DNA of 14,806 nucleotides from an uncultured Selenomonadales bacterium (GCA_937910665.1 CALEPR010000206.1:1-14806); one strand, 5' to 3'; counted from the stretch's first letter, positions 8,401-14,142 are shown. The notes: generated from the letters alone by a model not told the origin. Translations and numbers: made by a program.

Positions 8401-8793
8401 CTCGACGCCTCTGCTGTGGAAGGCAATACTTCACTTGTCGGTAACGAGTTCGATAACACTATCATTGCCGGACAAGGTGATTCAAGCTTATGGGGTGGTT
8501 TCTCTCAAAGCAATGATTTACTCATTGGTGGCAATTCACGTAATACTTTCTTCTATTGCATGGGCAACGGAAATGACACAATTCAAGGAACCAATGATAA
8601 AGACTTCGTTATTCTCTCCGATGTCTCACTCGACCAAATTATTGAAACTAGCATTACCGTCGACTCTGTATCCATCCGATTCAATGACGGTGGTTCGCTA
8701 CAGATTCTGGGAACTTCCGATGTTACTTATCAGCTCACTGATGGTTCTAAGTACTCTGCTAATCATCAGCGTCTTGAGTGGGATTCTCGATAA
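2479..8793 (+). CDS. Giant RTX (haemolysin-type calcium-binding repeat) secreted protein
   Basis: A 2104-aa protein starting at TTG, set by GAGGTG seven bases upstream. No Sec signal peptide is visible, as expected for type I secretion with an uncleaved C-terminal signal. Residues 1-375: mainly helical, Lys/Glu/Asp-rich head I do not recognise. Residues 391-488 and 624-1250: RTX nonapeptides of the GGxGxDxI type, about 36 in total, mostly alternating with an Asn/Gly/Ser nonapeptide ending VTI or VSI. Residues 1296-1345: ten five-residue Ala-Asp-Thr-Thr-Pro-like units. Residues 1346-2104: beta-rich region with degenerate RTX units and two related SLWGG/SMWGG modules about 179 residues apart. 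It fills 43% of the plasmid and is its only plus-strand gene. No transporter, acyltransferase or immunity gene is linked, so it must use a host type I system. Adhesin, surface-layer or effector roles are all possible; function is unassigned. Confidence 0.88.
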   Translation: MEPTKISFNKTAFISSLKNHLQQLESETEAKLKSLMKEEAESKVSEMDNVSVKFKDIVNITPKDGTTFPDEIYSAVLKRVVTVEAPKLSGGTWGEGAIIKQLGEYIAELLDTNTEAITVDGTTYMLSNDFGSTISLVNVTIKGKNAKYKFIWDDTNDTTRKSLDDYMKSLLVLEKERLLNVFIALLKDADKAGIIDTAKDTAKDLLSKWVRTLMNGKKLKSLSNLTDFEFLRQLSSSNIKQTDNLVTSAIKEVNKEINDILEDIKDVVNPSRKLKALLMVVDTLDEFVAWTKEAFDDSKNKIDDITKKYNKFLEETVQLADYFVSNEDVEISSESIAKSKTYKNFIKAFNNLETTIGESETSFDSILSEYNIYEFTDVNDAVIFENNAIINGTDNSDTIKSTGTNVTINGNGENDSITTTGSKALVNGGSGNDTILSGGFNSKIYGNEGDDIIYVEGKQTSVDGGSGSDTIVVNNSDVTVNGGGNFDGLPVIDTIIISSDSEDVVVNDFDKDDILNLSSYNASDLSAGIYQTTSLEIWSRKTHKTIAILSDVTSGTNENILCKDDNGEVIQVSLNWVLENTPPIINPYDTLNPYDNLKPSQVITVPINENINNSLNNVMITALSGDHSIKNSGNAVTINGGSDRDKVTNTGNNVKIDGKASNDIISNGFEITPSSSSQLTKGGDNVIINGGEGIDLIYNYEGLNAKIDGGEGTDTIYNTGSGGTLNGGTDDDKIDNSGEKVSINGGSGNDTLTNENDSNVTIDGGDGSDHITNEGANALVDGNDGDDYINNNNASSVTLIGGNGNDRIWNTGSNISITGDTGDDYISNNKGSLVTINSGDGNDTVNNTGSNVLIDSNTGKDSISNSENNVSINSGVGNDYVYSSGDSVTIDSGLDDDSIHNRGNNVSVEAGDGNNFIDQYGDDVTITSGKDNDTINYIGKNISIDSGDGNDSIRNEGSYNNRIIQDSGDNSTINSGGGNDTIYNLGSNVVINSGENDDRITNSYGSNNVSINAGTGNDTIGSYNGNYATIEGGIGNDSINNSGSNSTINGGLGDDSIHNSGSSVTTDGGEGNDFINNHGDNSIIDGGSGKDTIQNSDFKVLIRGGADDDSILNRGSSYTTIDGGNGNDQIETHYSTGVNSNDDTNLGRYISISGGEGDDSIENSSTYTTIDGGNGDDSISNTGHDASINGGNGNDFIENKDQYWSYYITTINGSKGNDTISLNGRDTECDLIQYNFGDGNDVIYNFDENDTLSITDSSYSSIKSNNDIILTVGDGKISLIGAANIYRLNINGTLVADTTPTDTTPADTTPTDTTPADTTPADTTPADTTPADTTSADTTPADTIPSGQDQSSTVQIVKDITGLDINRLVSIVLTDSFSIEEAISDGTKLLNISSDSGVMNVDLSDSDYRQIVSLEGGNQKVQFNDQNGNIAIVGESATGSKNIIFGNGDDLGILYSPDANIRATVGSGRDSIITDNNARVRVDMTNSDEAKIIPYSGRIILDNYDSDSRAEIVIPDVSDITGAIKNNSIQLIGNEIRPNSSTRIQLSDSTDANIVNLSTERGDTQKVGFTGINGGAVDARELHENFLLKGNYAENTSDKQKRKPSTLVSGNGHDTILAGARDFVDGGNGKNQIFLTSYDLRQIKDGATIVSSGNGRNTVHGFHEGFGYDGDVIQVKDFNNLKFKFDTDGLLLTANDSRIKFDGIGITSATTDDSTNSLGTDRAELIQITNGSSTMRTAVAQTNQSILVQEDDYITPNAFFGNRSGLNFSEYSDSVEINLIDGTGKLGKWDATFKGINKLQAGDGMSTLIGDDARNTLIAGTGYTSMWGGAGNDKLIGKGNSADKDGRTTFFFFADDGRDVISDFTFLTPDNRYDGIDDRINVGDSDINDAYSAGNNVVVVFDQNSYLILEDAVGKDFRIANMIAKVDRNIAYDGLANCYVASGGSSLTVDSTVKSAEIWLDNSHETQFFGNIRTLDASAVEGNTSLVGNEFDNTIIAGQGDSSLWGGFSQSNDLLIGGNSRNTFFYCMGNGNDTIQGTNDKDFVILSDVSLDQIIETSITVDSVSIRFNDGGSLQILGTSDVTYQLTDGSKYSANHQRLEWDSR
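3649..3942 (+). repeat. RTX repeat block 1 (within the giant protein)
   Basis: Residues 391-488 contain about five pairs of nonapeptides, for example NGGSGNDTI and YGNEGDDII, each followed by a non-calcium partner such as KSTGTNVTI. This short block is separated from the main block by about 135 residues of non-repeat sequence. Confidence 0.8.
4348..6228 (+). repeat. RTX repeat block 2, alternating 18-residue unit
   Basis: Residues 624-1250 contain about 31 canonical-type nonapeptides (DGGSGKDTI, NGGNGNDFI, EGGIGNDSI and similar), nearly all alternating with an Asn-rich nonapeptide (NNSGSNSTI, SNTGHDASI, TNEGANALV). A few partner units carry insertions of up to a dozen residues. The DNA copies are diverged rather than identical. 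Confidence 0.85.
6364..6513 (+). repeat. 15-base tandem repeat encoding the Ala-Asp-Thr-Thr-Pro linker
   Basis: Ten 15-base units of the type GCTGATACGACGCCT differ by only a few third-position and GCT/ACT changes. They encode residues 1296-1345, a Pro/Thr-rich flexible linker between the calcium-binding roll and the C-terminal region. Near-identity of the units, in contrast to the diverged RTX units, suggests recent slippage expansion. Confidence 0.92.
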
Positions 8794-8814
8794 ACTTTCA
8801 GCTATACGGAAAAC

Positions 8815-8850
8815 AAAACCTCGACAATTAAGTCGGGGTTTTTTCTTTTT
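8815..8850 (+). terminator. Rho-independent terminator of the RTX gene
   Basis: CCTCGAC (8819-8825) pairs with GTCGGGG (8832-8838) with one G-U wobble around loop AATTAA, flanked by AAAA upstream and followed by TTTTTTCTTTTT. It begins about 20 bases after the TAA stop at 8793. Confidence 0.9.
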
Positions 8851-8957
8851 GCTTTCCCGCTTTCACACTCCAACCAGATGCAGAAACACAACGAGGGAGA
8901 CTTTGGCAGTTACCTAAAAAAAGTTACCCGATTTTGCTATGAACGCCTTGTATAAAC

Positions 8958-9326
8958 GGCGTCAGGACGACAAGTAATAAACTTGGGTTACCCTATTTCC
9001 TCGAAAAGTTACCCTCTATTTTTTAGGAGAATCGCTCCCTTTTTTCGAGTGGTTACCCAAAAAGTTACCCAATTTTTAGAGTGGGTAACCATTTGGGTAA
9101 CCGTATAAATGGCGTCAGGACGCCAAAAAATGCCTCTGGTTACCCGGTTACCCAAGTTACCCAATTTTTTTTACGTATATAAGGAAAAAAAAAGTACACA
9201 CAACAAAATGTGACTTCTGCAACAAAAATCGTGTGTATACTTTTTTTTCCTATAGGAGACCTCTCTATTTTTGGGTAACTGGGTAACCTATATATATATA
9301 TAGTCTATAAATGGCGTTATTACGCC
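8958..9326. repeat. Three TATAAA-GGCGT...ACGCC hairpins in the origin
   Basis: Hairpins occur at 8958-8971 (imperfect), 9111-9124 (GGCGTC AG GACGCC, perfect 6-base arms) and 9313-9326 (GGCGT TATT ACGCC). Each is preceded directly by TATAAAC or TATAAAT (8951, 9104, 9306), and the second and third are followed by A5-6. They separate the iteron clusters into three modules. They lack a downstream T-tract on the plus strand, so they are not terminators there. Confidence 0.75.
9178..9254. repeat. Long imperfect inverted repeat inside the origin
   Basis: The left arm (9178-9201) contains GGAAAAAAAAAGTACACAC; the right arm (9231-9254) contains GTGTGTATACTTTTTTTTCC. They pair over about 22 bases with one A and one TA offset, around a 29-base loop holding two CAACAAAA copies. 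Three forward iterons lie on the left and two inverted iterons on the right. It may be a melting or single-strand initiation structure; this is inference. Confidence 0.7.
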
Positions 9327-9408
9327 AAAAATCATGGTTACCCAAAAAGTTACCCAAAGCGATTTTTTGGGTAACTTCGGCGAAAATGGGTAACCTTTTT
9401 TTTGGAAC

Positions 9409-9467
9409 AAAAAAGCCCTTCCTCTCTCATGTTTCAACCTTTTAGGTTGAGGGATACGGGGGAAGGG
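9409..9467 (-). terminator. Rho-independent terminator of the replication gene
   Basis: On the minus strand CCCTTCC (9467-9461) pairs with GGAAGGG (9422-9416), enclosing a second perfect stem TCAACCT-AGGTTGA (9434-9450), and is followed by C and six T residues (9414-9409). It begins about 60 bases after the replication gene stop. The long two-part stem is larger than a usual terminator and could double as a single-strand structure near the origin. Confidence 0.75.
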
Positions 9468-9525
9468 TGAGCGTTGAAAACGGCATAAACGCCGCGTAGG
9501 TTAATTCTCAAAAATCTTCTGGATT

Positions 9526-12500
9526 TTATTCGCCGTCGTTCAGGCTGTCATTATTTATTCTGTAGCAACGAGTGCTTGTCTTACCGAGTTTTTTATTTAC
9601 GGTGTCACGTGTTTTCTTGCGCCCTTTTTCGATTGTGTCGGCGGGAACGAAAAAACCAGCGGCAACTAAATCCGTAACGAGCTTGTGATAATCGCGTCCG
9701 TCACGGATACACTCATCCTGCAGAAACTTCGCTGAAATGTATGTATAGCCGTCATTATCATTGAGTTTGCCACAAATCGTTAGCATACGGTCAAGTGGAA
9801 CATTGCCGCCGATTAAACGGTTTTGATTCTGAGCAATAATGGCTAAGACGAAATCTTTTTCTCTGACTGTATCGGAAATTTCAACGGTGGTCGGGATAAG
9901 TTTGAAAATTATGTTGGCATTTTGGATAGAGTCGTCGAGAGAGAACGCGAAGTCATCGTTTAAGACGGCATTCAAAATGGAGTCAGCGAGAGTTAAGACC
10001 GCCATGTAGCGACAATATTCATTGAGCAATTCGGGATATTTCTTTGTAAAAAGGTCGACAAGGTCTTGATATGCTTGACGAAGCGTTTCAAAACCGAGCT
10101 GGAAGATTTTGTCGATGACGAGCGGGAAAGTAAGCCCGTGATTGTCTTTGATGGTGTCATGAATAATGCGGCAGTCTTCGACGGATAAAATTTCTTTAGG
10201 AACACTAATGGTAAGCAAACGAGTGTTGGCACCGCCAGTTACGTTGTCGGCTAAAAGTTGGGTTTCACCAGTCATAATGGCGATAGTGCGCCAATCTTGC
10301 AGTTTTTTAAGAGTAGAGTCTTTGTTGAGTTTAGTGCGCCCTAAACCGTTGGCGAGAGCGTAAACAAGAGTATCAAGTTGTTCTTTGAGTTTGGAATCAG
10401 CAACTTGTTTCTCGTCGACAAGGAAGGCGAAGTCGGAAACGTCAGCTGCCGCACCAGCGAGTCCGTTTTTGGTAGCGTCGAAAGAGCGAATCATTTTTTC
10501 ATCACCGACAGCGGAGGCGGCGAGATACAAAGCGGTAGTTTTGCCTGCGCGAGTTGGGGCGCATATGTAAAGTAGGAAATTTCGTTCGCCTAAAATTTTG
10601 AGAAGAATGGGAGCAATGGCGGCGGCAATCATAATCCTTGCAACGGGCGATTTTTTTGCCAATTGATAGACTTTTTTCCAAGAGTCAAGCTTACCGACTT
10701 TACGCAAGGATTTGGCGAATTGGCTAAGGGAATCGACAACGACGCTGATGTTTTTGCCTTTGTCGGTCAAAATACACTGACGGCGTGGGTCTATGAAAAC
10801 GTTTTTACCATTTAAAGTGTACCAACCACAGCGTGGCACAGTGTAGGTCAGAGGAAAAATTTTTTCGTTGAGAGCGTTGAAGGCGTCGAGGTAGTCAACG
10901 AGGAGATTGGCGTTGGAAGAAGTAACGGGCAAGCCGTTGTTAGCTAAATCAACGAGTTTATTCCGATTGAAAATGATAGCTGCTTCAGTAGCGGGTAAAG
11001 ATTCTAATGTTCCGTCTTGAGTCATGTAAGCTAAAATGAGCTTGAAAATTTTCTCATCAACGTTGAAGGTTTTGGCTTTGATAATGACAGGACGTCTGCA
11101 AACGGGAATCATGGATTCACCAGCAACTTTTTCGATGCCGTTAATACTGACGCTGTAACCGGAAGGAATGGAAAAGCTTTGCAAGTCGTCATTAGTGGCG
11201 ACGAAAGACAAAGAACGAATTTGAGCTAGAATTTCATTGTGACGAGTCAGTAAATCGTTTTGGCGAGAGTTAATGTCAGTTGCTTTGTCACGAACGTCGG
11301 CAAGCCAATCGTTTACGCTAGCTTTTTCCTCCTTGTGTTTGTCGCCGTAATTTTTAACTTCACGACGAAATTCGGAAAAAGCTTGTTTATCGAAAAGTTT
11401 AGCAAAAGCTGCCGCTGTTACAACATCGGTAGAGAAAACAGTTTTACTGTCAAAGGTCTCAATGTTTTTCAAGTGTTCTAAAGCTGAATTTTTCTCAGAA
11501 TCGAAGTCAGCGAGAGTGTTATTGACAGAATGAAGTTCGATTTTGAGCGAATCAATCTGTGCCTTCGGTTCGGTATCATTATTTTTTCTATCTGACGGTC
11601 TGGAATTTGAATGGAGTTCATACCATTCGTGATAGATTTCTTTAGCATCATAGCCGCCAAGCTGAGCGAAGTGGAAAAGTGTTCCTATTTCATATCCATC
11701 GCGATTAAAGCCGTTCCATTTGGATTCGCATTCGCCGTCTTTAAATCTGTCATCGTTGCGACTCCACTGTTCCCAATCCGAGCAGTTAAAGCCGATATTT
11801 TTTAACGCCATACCGACAGCGAGCCAGTCATCATAAGTCAGATTTGCGGGATTGATAAAATCGAGCATGCGACGGATGCGGAATTCTTTAAAGTCGGGAT
11901 TGTCGTCGAAATAATCATTGTTGTTTTTCTGCGCAGTATTCGACTGCATTACTTGTGGTGGAGTAGCGATAATCGAGGCGTTCAATTTTTCGTCAAATTC
12001 GGCTGGCGAAAAGCGCAAACCGGAATCTTCGATTATGTGACAGAGCGGAGCATTATCCGCGCCGAGTTTGTAGTTGTATGTGCCAGGTGTGCGGAGTACG
12101 CGAGGTAAGTCACCGACTCCGTCAATCTTTTTCCCTTTTGCTTTTGTCCGAATAACCTCAAGTAAGAGATTGTTGCGACGTTTAAGTTCTTCGCGATTGG
12201 CGTCAGTGATAGCAATTGGCGAGTCGAAAGTATAATAGGCATGAAGACCAAAGCCCGAAAAGACTAAAATTGACGGAGTGAAGGGGAGAAAAGATTTTGC
12301 CTCGTTTATGTCAGTAGCAAAAAGAGACGGATCGCCTTTATGAGCGTCAGAACGGATATCAATATCGACAATACAGGCTATTTGGTAAGATACGACAGTT
12401 TCATCGCCACGCTTACCGGCATAAGGGGCAACACTAACGGGATTGACGGAATGCCAAACGTCGACGCCGTTGTCAGAGAGTTCGACGGCTTTTTTAGCCA

Positions 12501-12774
12501 TATTTGCCCGCTGTGTTTCATCAGAGATAGCGAAGGAAAAAATGCCATTTTGTTTAGTCCACAGGTAAGCAAAATGTGGAGCAGTAATTTTTCCGAAGAG
12601 CAAATTGAAAAATTTAGTTGTTTTGTTAATTCTGCTTTGCTTTTTGTTGGCAATTGTGGTAGAATCTGCATTGAAATTATTAGCAATTATACTTTTATCT
12701 ACGCTCTCAGAGGCGTAATTTTTTTTGTCTTGCAATTCGGATTCTGCTGTTGATGATTCTAATGGTTCTTTCAT
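9526..12774 (-). CDS. Fused primase-PriCT-DUF927 helicase replication protein
   Basis: A 1082-aa plasmid replication protein. Residues 60-260 are an archaeo-eukaryotic-type primase/polymerase: catalytic acids in DIDI (Asp137, Asp139), SGFGLH with His178, and DLPRVLRTPGTYNYK (222-236). Residues 298-375 match a PriCT-2-like primase C-terminal domain (DDWLAVGMALK...WEQWSRNDDRF...GTLFHFA in outline). Residues 402-520 are a predicted coiled coil. Residues 530-960 are a DUF927-type ATPase/helicase with Walker A APTRAGKTT (739-747), Walker B AFLVDE (783-788) and the WRTIAIMTGET segment. The C-terminal 110 residues look like a winged-helix DNA-binding tail. ATG at 12774 has AGGAGG seven bases upstream. 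All key catalytic residues are present, so it is probably active and able to prime and unwind at the adjacent iteron region. No other replication gene is on the plasmid. Confidence 0.9.
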   Translation of the reverse strand: MKEPLESSTAESELQDKKNYASESVDKSIIANNFNADSTTIANKKQSRINKTTKFFNLLFGKITAPHFAYLWTKQNGIFSFAISDETQRANMAKKAVELSDNGVDVWHSVNPVSVAPYAGKRGDETVVSYQIACIVDIDIRSDAHKGDPSLFATDINEAKSFLPFTPSILVFSGFGLHAYYTFDSPIAITDANREELKRRNNLLLEVIRTKAKGKKIDGVGDLPRVLRTPGTYNYKLGADNAPLCHIIEDSGLRFSPAEFDEKLNASIIATPPQVMQSNTAQKNNNDYFDDNPDFKEFRIRRMLDFINPANLTYDDWLAVGMALKNIGFNCSDWEQWSRNDDRFKDGECESKWNGFNRDGYEIGTLFHFAQLGGYDAKEIYHEWYELHSNSRPSDRKNNDTEPKAQIDSLKIELHSVNNTLADFDSEKNSALEHLKNIETFDSKTVFSTDVVTAAAFAKLFDKQAFSEFRREVKNYGDKHKEEKASVNDWLADVRDKATDINSRQNDLLTRHNEILAQIRSLSFVATNDDLQSFSIPSGYSVSINGIEKVAGESMIPVCRRPVIIKAKTFNVDEKIFKLILAYMTQDGTLESLPATEAAIIFNRNKLVDLANNGLPVTSSNANLLVDYLDAFNALNEKIFPLTYTVPRCGWYTLNGKNVFIDPRRQCILTDKGKNISVVVDSLSQFAKSLRKVGKLDSWKKVYQLAKKSPVARIMIAAAIAPILLKILGERNFLLYICAPTRAGKTTALYLAASAVGDEKMIRSFDATKNGLAGAAADVSDFAFLVDEKQVADSKLKEQLDTLVYALANGLGRTKLNKDSTLKKLQDWRTIAIMTGETQLLADNVTGGANTRLLTISVPKEILSVEDCRIIHDTIKDNHGLTFPLVIDKIFQLGFETLRQAYQDLVDLFTKKYPELLNEYCRYMAVLTLADSILNAVLNDDFAFSLDDSIQNANIIFKLIPTTVEISDTVREKDFVLAIIAQNQNRLIGGNVPLDRMLTICGKLNDNDGYTYISAKFLQDECIRDGRDYHKLVTDLVAAGFFVPADTIEKGRKKTRDTVNKKLGKTSTRCYRINNDSLNDGE

Positions 12775-12818
12775 TTCTCAGCCTCCTATTTCAATGAATT
12801 TGAGTTATGGTTTTGTTG

Positions 12819-12847
12819 ATTTTAGCATTTGCCTTGTTATTTGTCAA
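12819..12847 (-). promoter_or_regulatory. Consensus promoter of the replication gene
   Basis: On the minus strand a perfect TTGACA (12842-12847) is followed by a 17-base spacer and TAAAAT (12819-12824). The start would be near 12812, giving a 38-base leader that ends in AGGAGG and the ATG. The -35 box overlaps the T-tract of the upstream terminator. Confidence 0.85.
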
Positions 12848-12869
12848 AAAAAATAGCCCATGCAGGGCT
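12846..12869 (-). terminator. Terminator of the toxin-antitoxin-XRE operon
   Basis: On the minus strand AGCCC (12869-12865), loop TGCAT, GGGCT (12859-12855), then A and eight T residues (12853-12846). It lies seven bases after the stop of the XRE gene. Its last two T residues are the first two bases of the next promoter's TTGACA. Confidence 0.85.
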
Positions 12870-12875
12870 GGTGCA

Positions 12876-13490
12876 TTATTTGAGACCTAATAATTGGTCG
12901 GTACTCATATTCAATACTTTTGCCAGTCGTATTATCGTATGAATAGGAATATCGCGCCGTTCGCCACGTTCGTATAACGAAAAAACTTGTGGAGAGATTT
13001 GTATAAGGTCGCCAAGTTGTTTTTGCGTCAATCCTAAGTCTCGTCGTATTCGTTTTAAGCGGTTGGCAAAATCTTTTCGATAACGCGTTTGGAGTTTTTT
13101 GTCAATGTCATAATAAAGTTTTTCAAATTTTTTCATCAACTCTAAGACACTGAGAGAAGCACTAAAATATTCCATTACGGGAGCGGGACGTTGAAGTTCA
13201 TTCATTCTGATTTTTTCTGATTTGGACTTTTTTTTATTGTATTTATCAAGCCGTTTTTCGTTGTGTCTGTCAATTAAGTGTCGAAACTTAGTTAAACGTT
13301 CATGCGTTGCTTTTATCATGTATAACTTTTTTTCCAAAATGTCGACTGAATCCTCTGTTGACATGCTTAATGATTCCAAAATCTCAGCATCCGATTTATC
13401 AGGAGAAAAATAAAGATTTTTGAAAAAAGGACGTTGGAGGATTCGAGCGGAATCAAAATCACGGAAGGCGAAAGCGTTTTTAGTTTTCAC
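12876..13490 (-). CDS. XRE-family regulator with unrecognised N-terminal domain
   Basis: A 204-aa protein. The C-terminal third (about 142-203) is a clear XRE helix-turn-helix: FANRLKRIRRDLGLTQKQ, then SPQVFSLYERGERRDIP and an LAKVLNMSTDQLLGL ending. Residues 1-140 are charged and largely helical, with a Lys-rich stretch (80-95), and match nothing I know. The GTG start is set by AGGAGG eight bases upstream; that ribosome site overlaps the antitoxin stop codon, so the gene is the third member of the toxin-antitoxin operon, 12 bases behind it. It ends just before the replication gene promoter, so it may regulate that promoter (copy control), the operon, or both. Nothing in the sequence decides this. 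Confidence 0.8.
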   Translation of the reverse strand: MKTKNAFAFRDFDSARILQRPFFKNLYFSPDKSDAEILESLSMSTEDSVDILEKKLYMIKATHERLTKFRHLIDRHNEKRLDKYNKKKSKSEKIRMNELQRPAPVMEYFSASLSVLELMKKFEKLYYDIDKKLQTRYRKDFANRLKRIRRDLGLTQKQLGDLIQISPQVFSLYERGERRDIPIHTIIRLAKVLNMSTDQLLGLK

Positions 13491-13502
13491 ACTAATTGCC
13501 TC

Positions 13503-13787
13503 CTAAGCATTCAACGGAACGACTTGCATTTCCATGTTCATTGCGGTCGCTAATCTTATCAGAATATCAATTTGCGTAGCCGTATCCCCGTGTTCCAATC
13601 GTGAAATGACTGGTTGCCGAATTCCTGTTTTTTCGCTTAGTTCTTTTTGAGTTAAGCCTTGCGCTTTTCTTGCTTTACTCAAAGCGATAGCTAATTTAAC
13701 TCTAGCATCGCTGGCGGCAATTTCTTCGGGTGTATAAAGTTCCTTGCGAACTTCTTGCCAAGTTTTTCCGAGAGTAGCTCCTGCCAT
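13503..13787 (-). CDS. higA: HigA-like XRE antitoxin
   Basis: A 94-aa XRE protein that would bind and neutralise the toxin encoded one base upstream and repress their shared promoter. Residues 33-85 are the helix-turn-helix (LAIALSKARKAQGLTQKELS, then RQPVISRLEHGDTATQID). Residues 1-30 (TWQEVRKELYTPEEIAASDA) are the leading helix common in HigA antitoxins of Gp49-type pairs. The ATG at 13787 follows the toxin TGA after a single base, with GGGG about 9 bases upstream inside the toxin gene, so translation is likely coupled. The toxin-first order is typical of HigBA. The family assignment is strong; the exact subfamily name is by resemblance. Confidence 0.88.
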   Translation of the reverse strand: MAGATLGKTWQEVRKELYTPEEIAASDARVKLAIALSKARKAQGLTQKELSEKTGIRQPVISRLEHGDTATQIDILIRLATAMNMEMQVVPLNA

Positions 13788-13788
13788 T

Positions 13789-14142
13789 TCACAATCCCCT
13801 TTCTTTCAAATCTTCATATTCCCGACGAGCTTTTTCGATTTCGCGTGGCGGCGTTTTCTGAGTTTCTTTCTGGAATTGGTGCAACAAAACATAACTCCCA
13901 TTGTACCATGCGACAAAGAATATTCTATCTCTCAGCGGACGGAGTTCCCAAATATCGCCTTCAATATGTTTGACATAAGGCAAACCTGCGAAGGTGCCTT
14001 CTTCGCTTAATCGAGTTATGTAGTCATTGACTTTTCCAGCTTTAATTCGGCTGTTTTTATCTGTCCTGCTGTTTAATTCTTTCAGATATTCGTAGACGGG
14101 AGCAATACCGTTTTTGTTTTTGTAAAAATGTATCTCGTGCAA
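13789..14142 (-). CDS. higB: HigB/Gp49-like RelE-superfamily toxin
   Basis: A 117-aa mRNA interferase-type toxin. Signature regions: N-terminal HEIHFYKNKNGIAPVYEYL (2-20), the core IWELRPLRDRIFFVAWY (64-80), and HQFQKETQKTPPREIEKA (88-105), which match the phage Gp49/HigB family. Known members cleave ribosome-bound mRNA; activity here is inferred. I chose TTG at 14142, with AGGAG eight bases upstream, giving the family's usual length. The longer frame from 14190 would start inside the promoter: its first codon is the -35 box and the added residues MTDLLFCVIFF are a translation of the -35/-10 region. No truncation is seen, and the antitoxin follows after one base. Confidence 0.88.
   Translation of the reverse strand: MHEIHFYKNKNGIAPVYEYLKELNSRTDKNSRIKAGKVNDYITRLSEEGTFAGLPYVKHIEGDIWELRPLRDRIFFVAWYNGSYVLLHQFQKETQKTPPREIEKARREYEDLKERGL

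Larger units (their letters stand above)
8909..9395. other. Putative replication origin: GTTACCC iteron region
   Basis: Sixteen exact copies of a 7-mer fall in 472 bases. GTTACCC occurs on the plus strand at 8923, 8987, 9008, 9052, 9064, 9139, 9147, 9156, 9337 and 9349. The inverse GGGTAAC occurs at 9083, 9095, 9273, 9281, 9369 and 9388. There is a GTTACCT variant at 8909. Copies often come as pairs 12 or 8-9 bases apart, with forward pairs followed by inverted pairs. AT-rich tracts (9163-9193, 9241-9248, 9289-9301) and a long inverted repeat lie among them. The region sits just 3' of the replication gene, holds no reading frame, and resembles an iteron origin. Iteron function is inference. 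Confidence 0.8.

Noticed and set aside
8306..8917. 203-aa plus-strand frame overlapping the RTX 3' end
   Set aside because: It runs out of frame through the RTX gene and across its terminator, with no ribosome site and hydrophobic shadow composition.
8909..9395. GTTACCC array as a CRISPR or as telomere-like repeats
   Set aside because: Units are only 7 bases, occur in both orientations, and spacing varies from 8 to over 60 bases; there are no spacers of uniform length and no cas genes.
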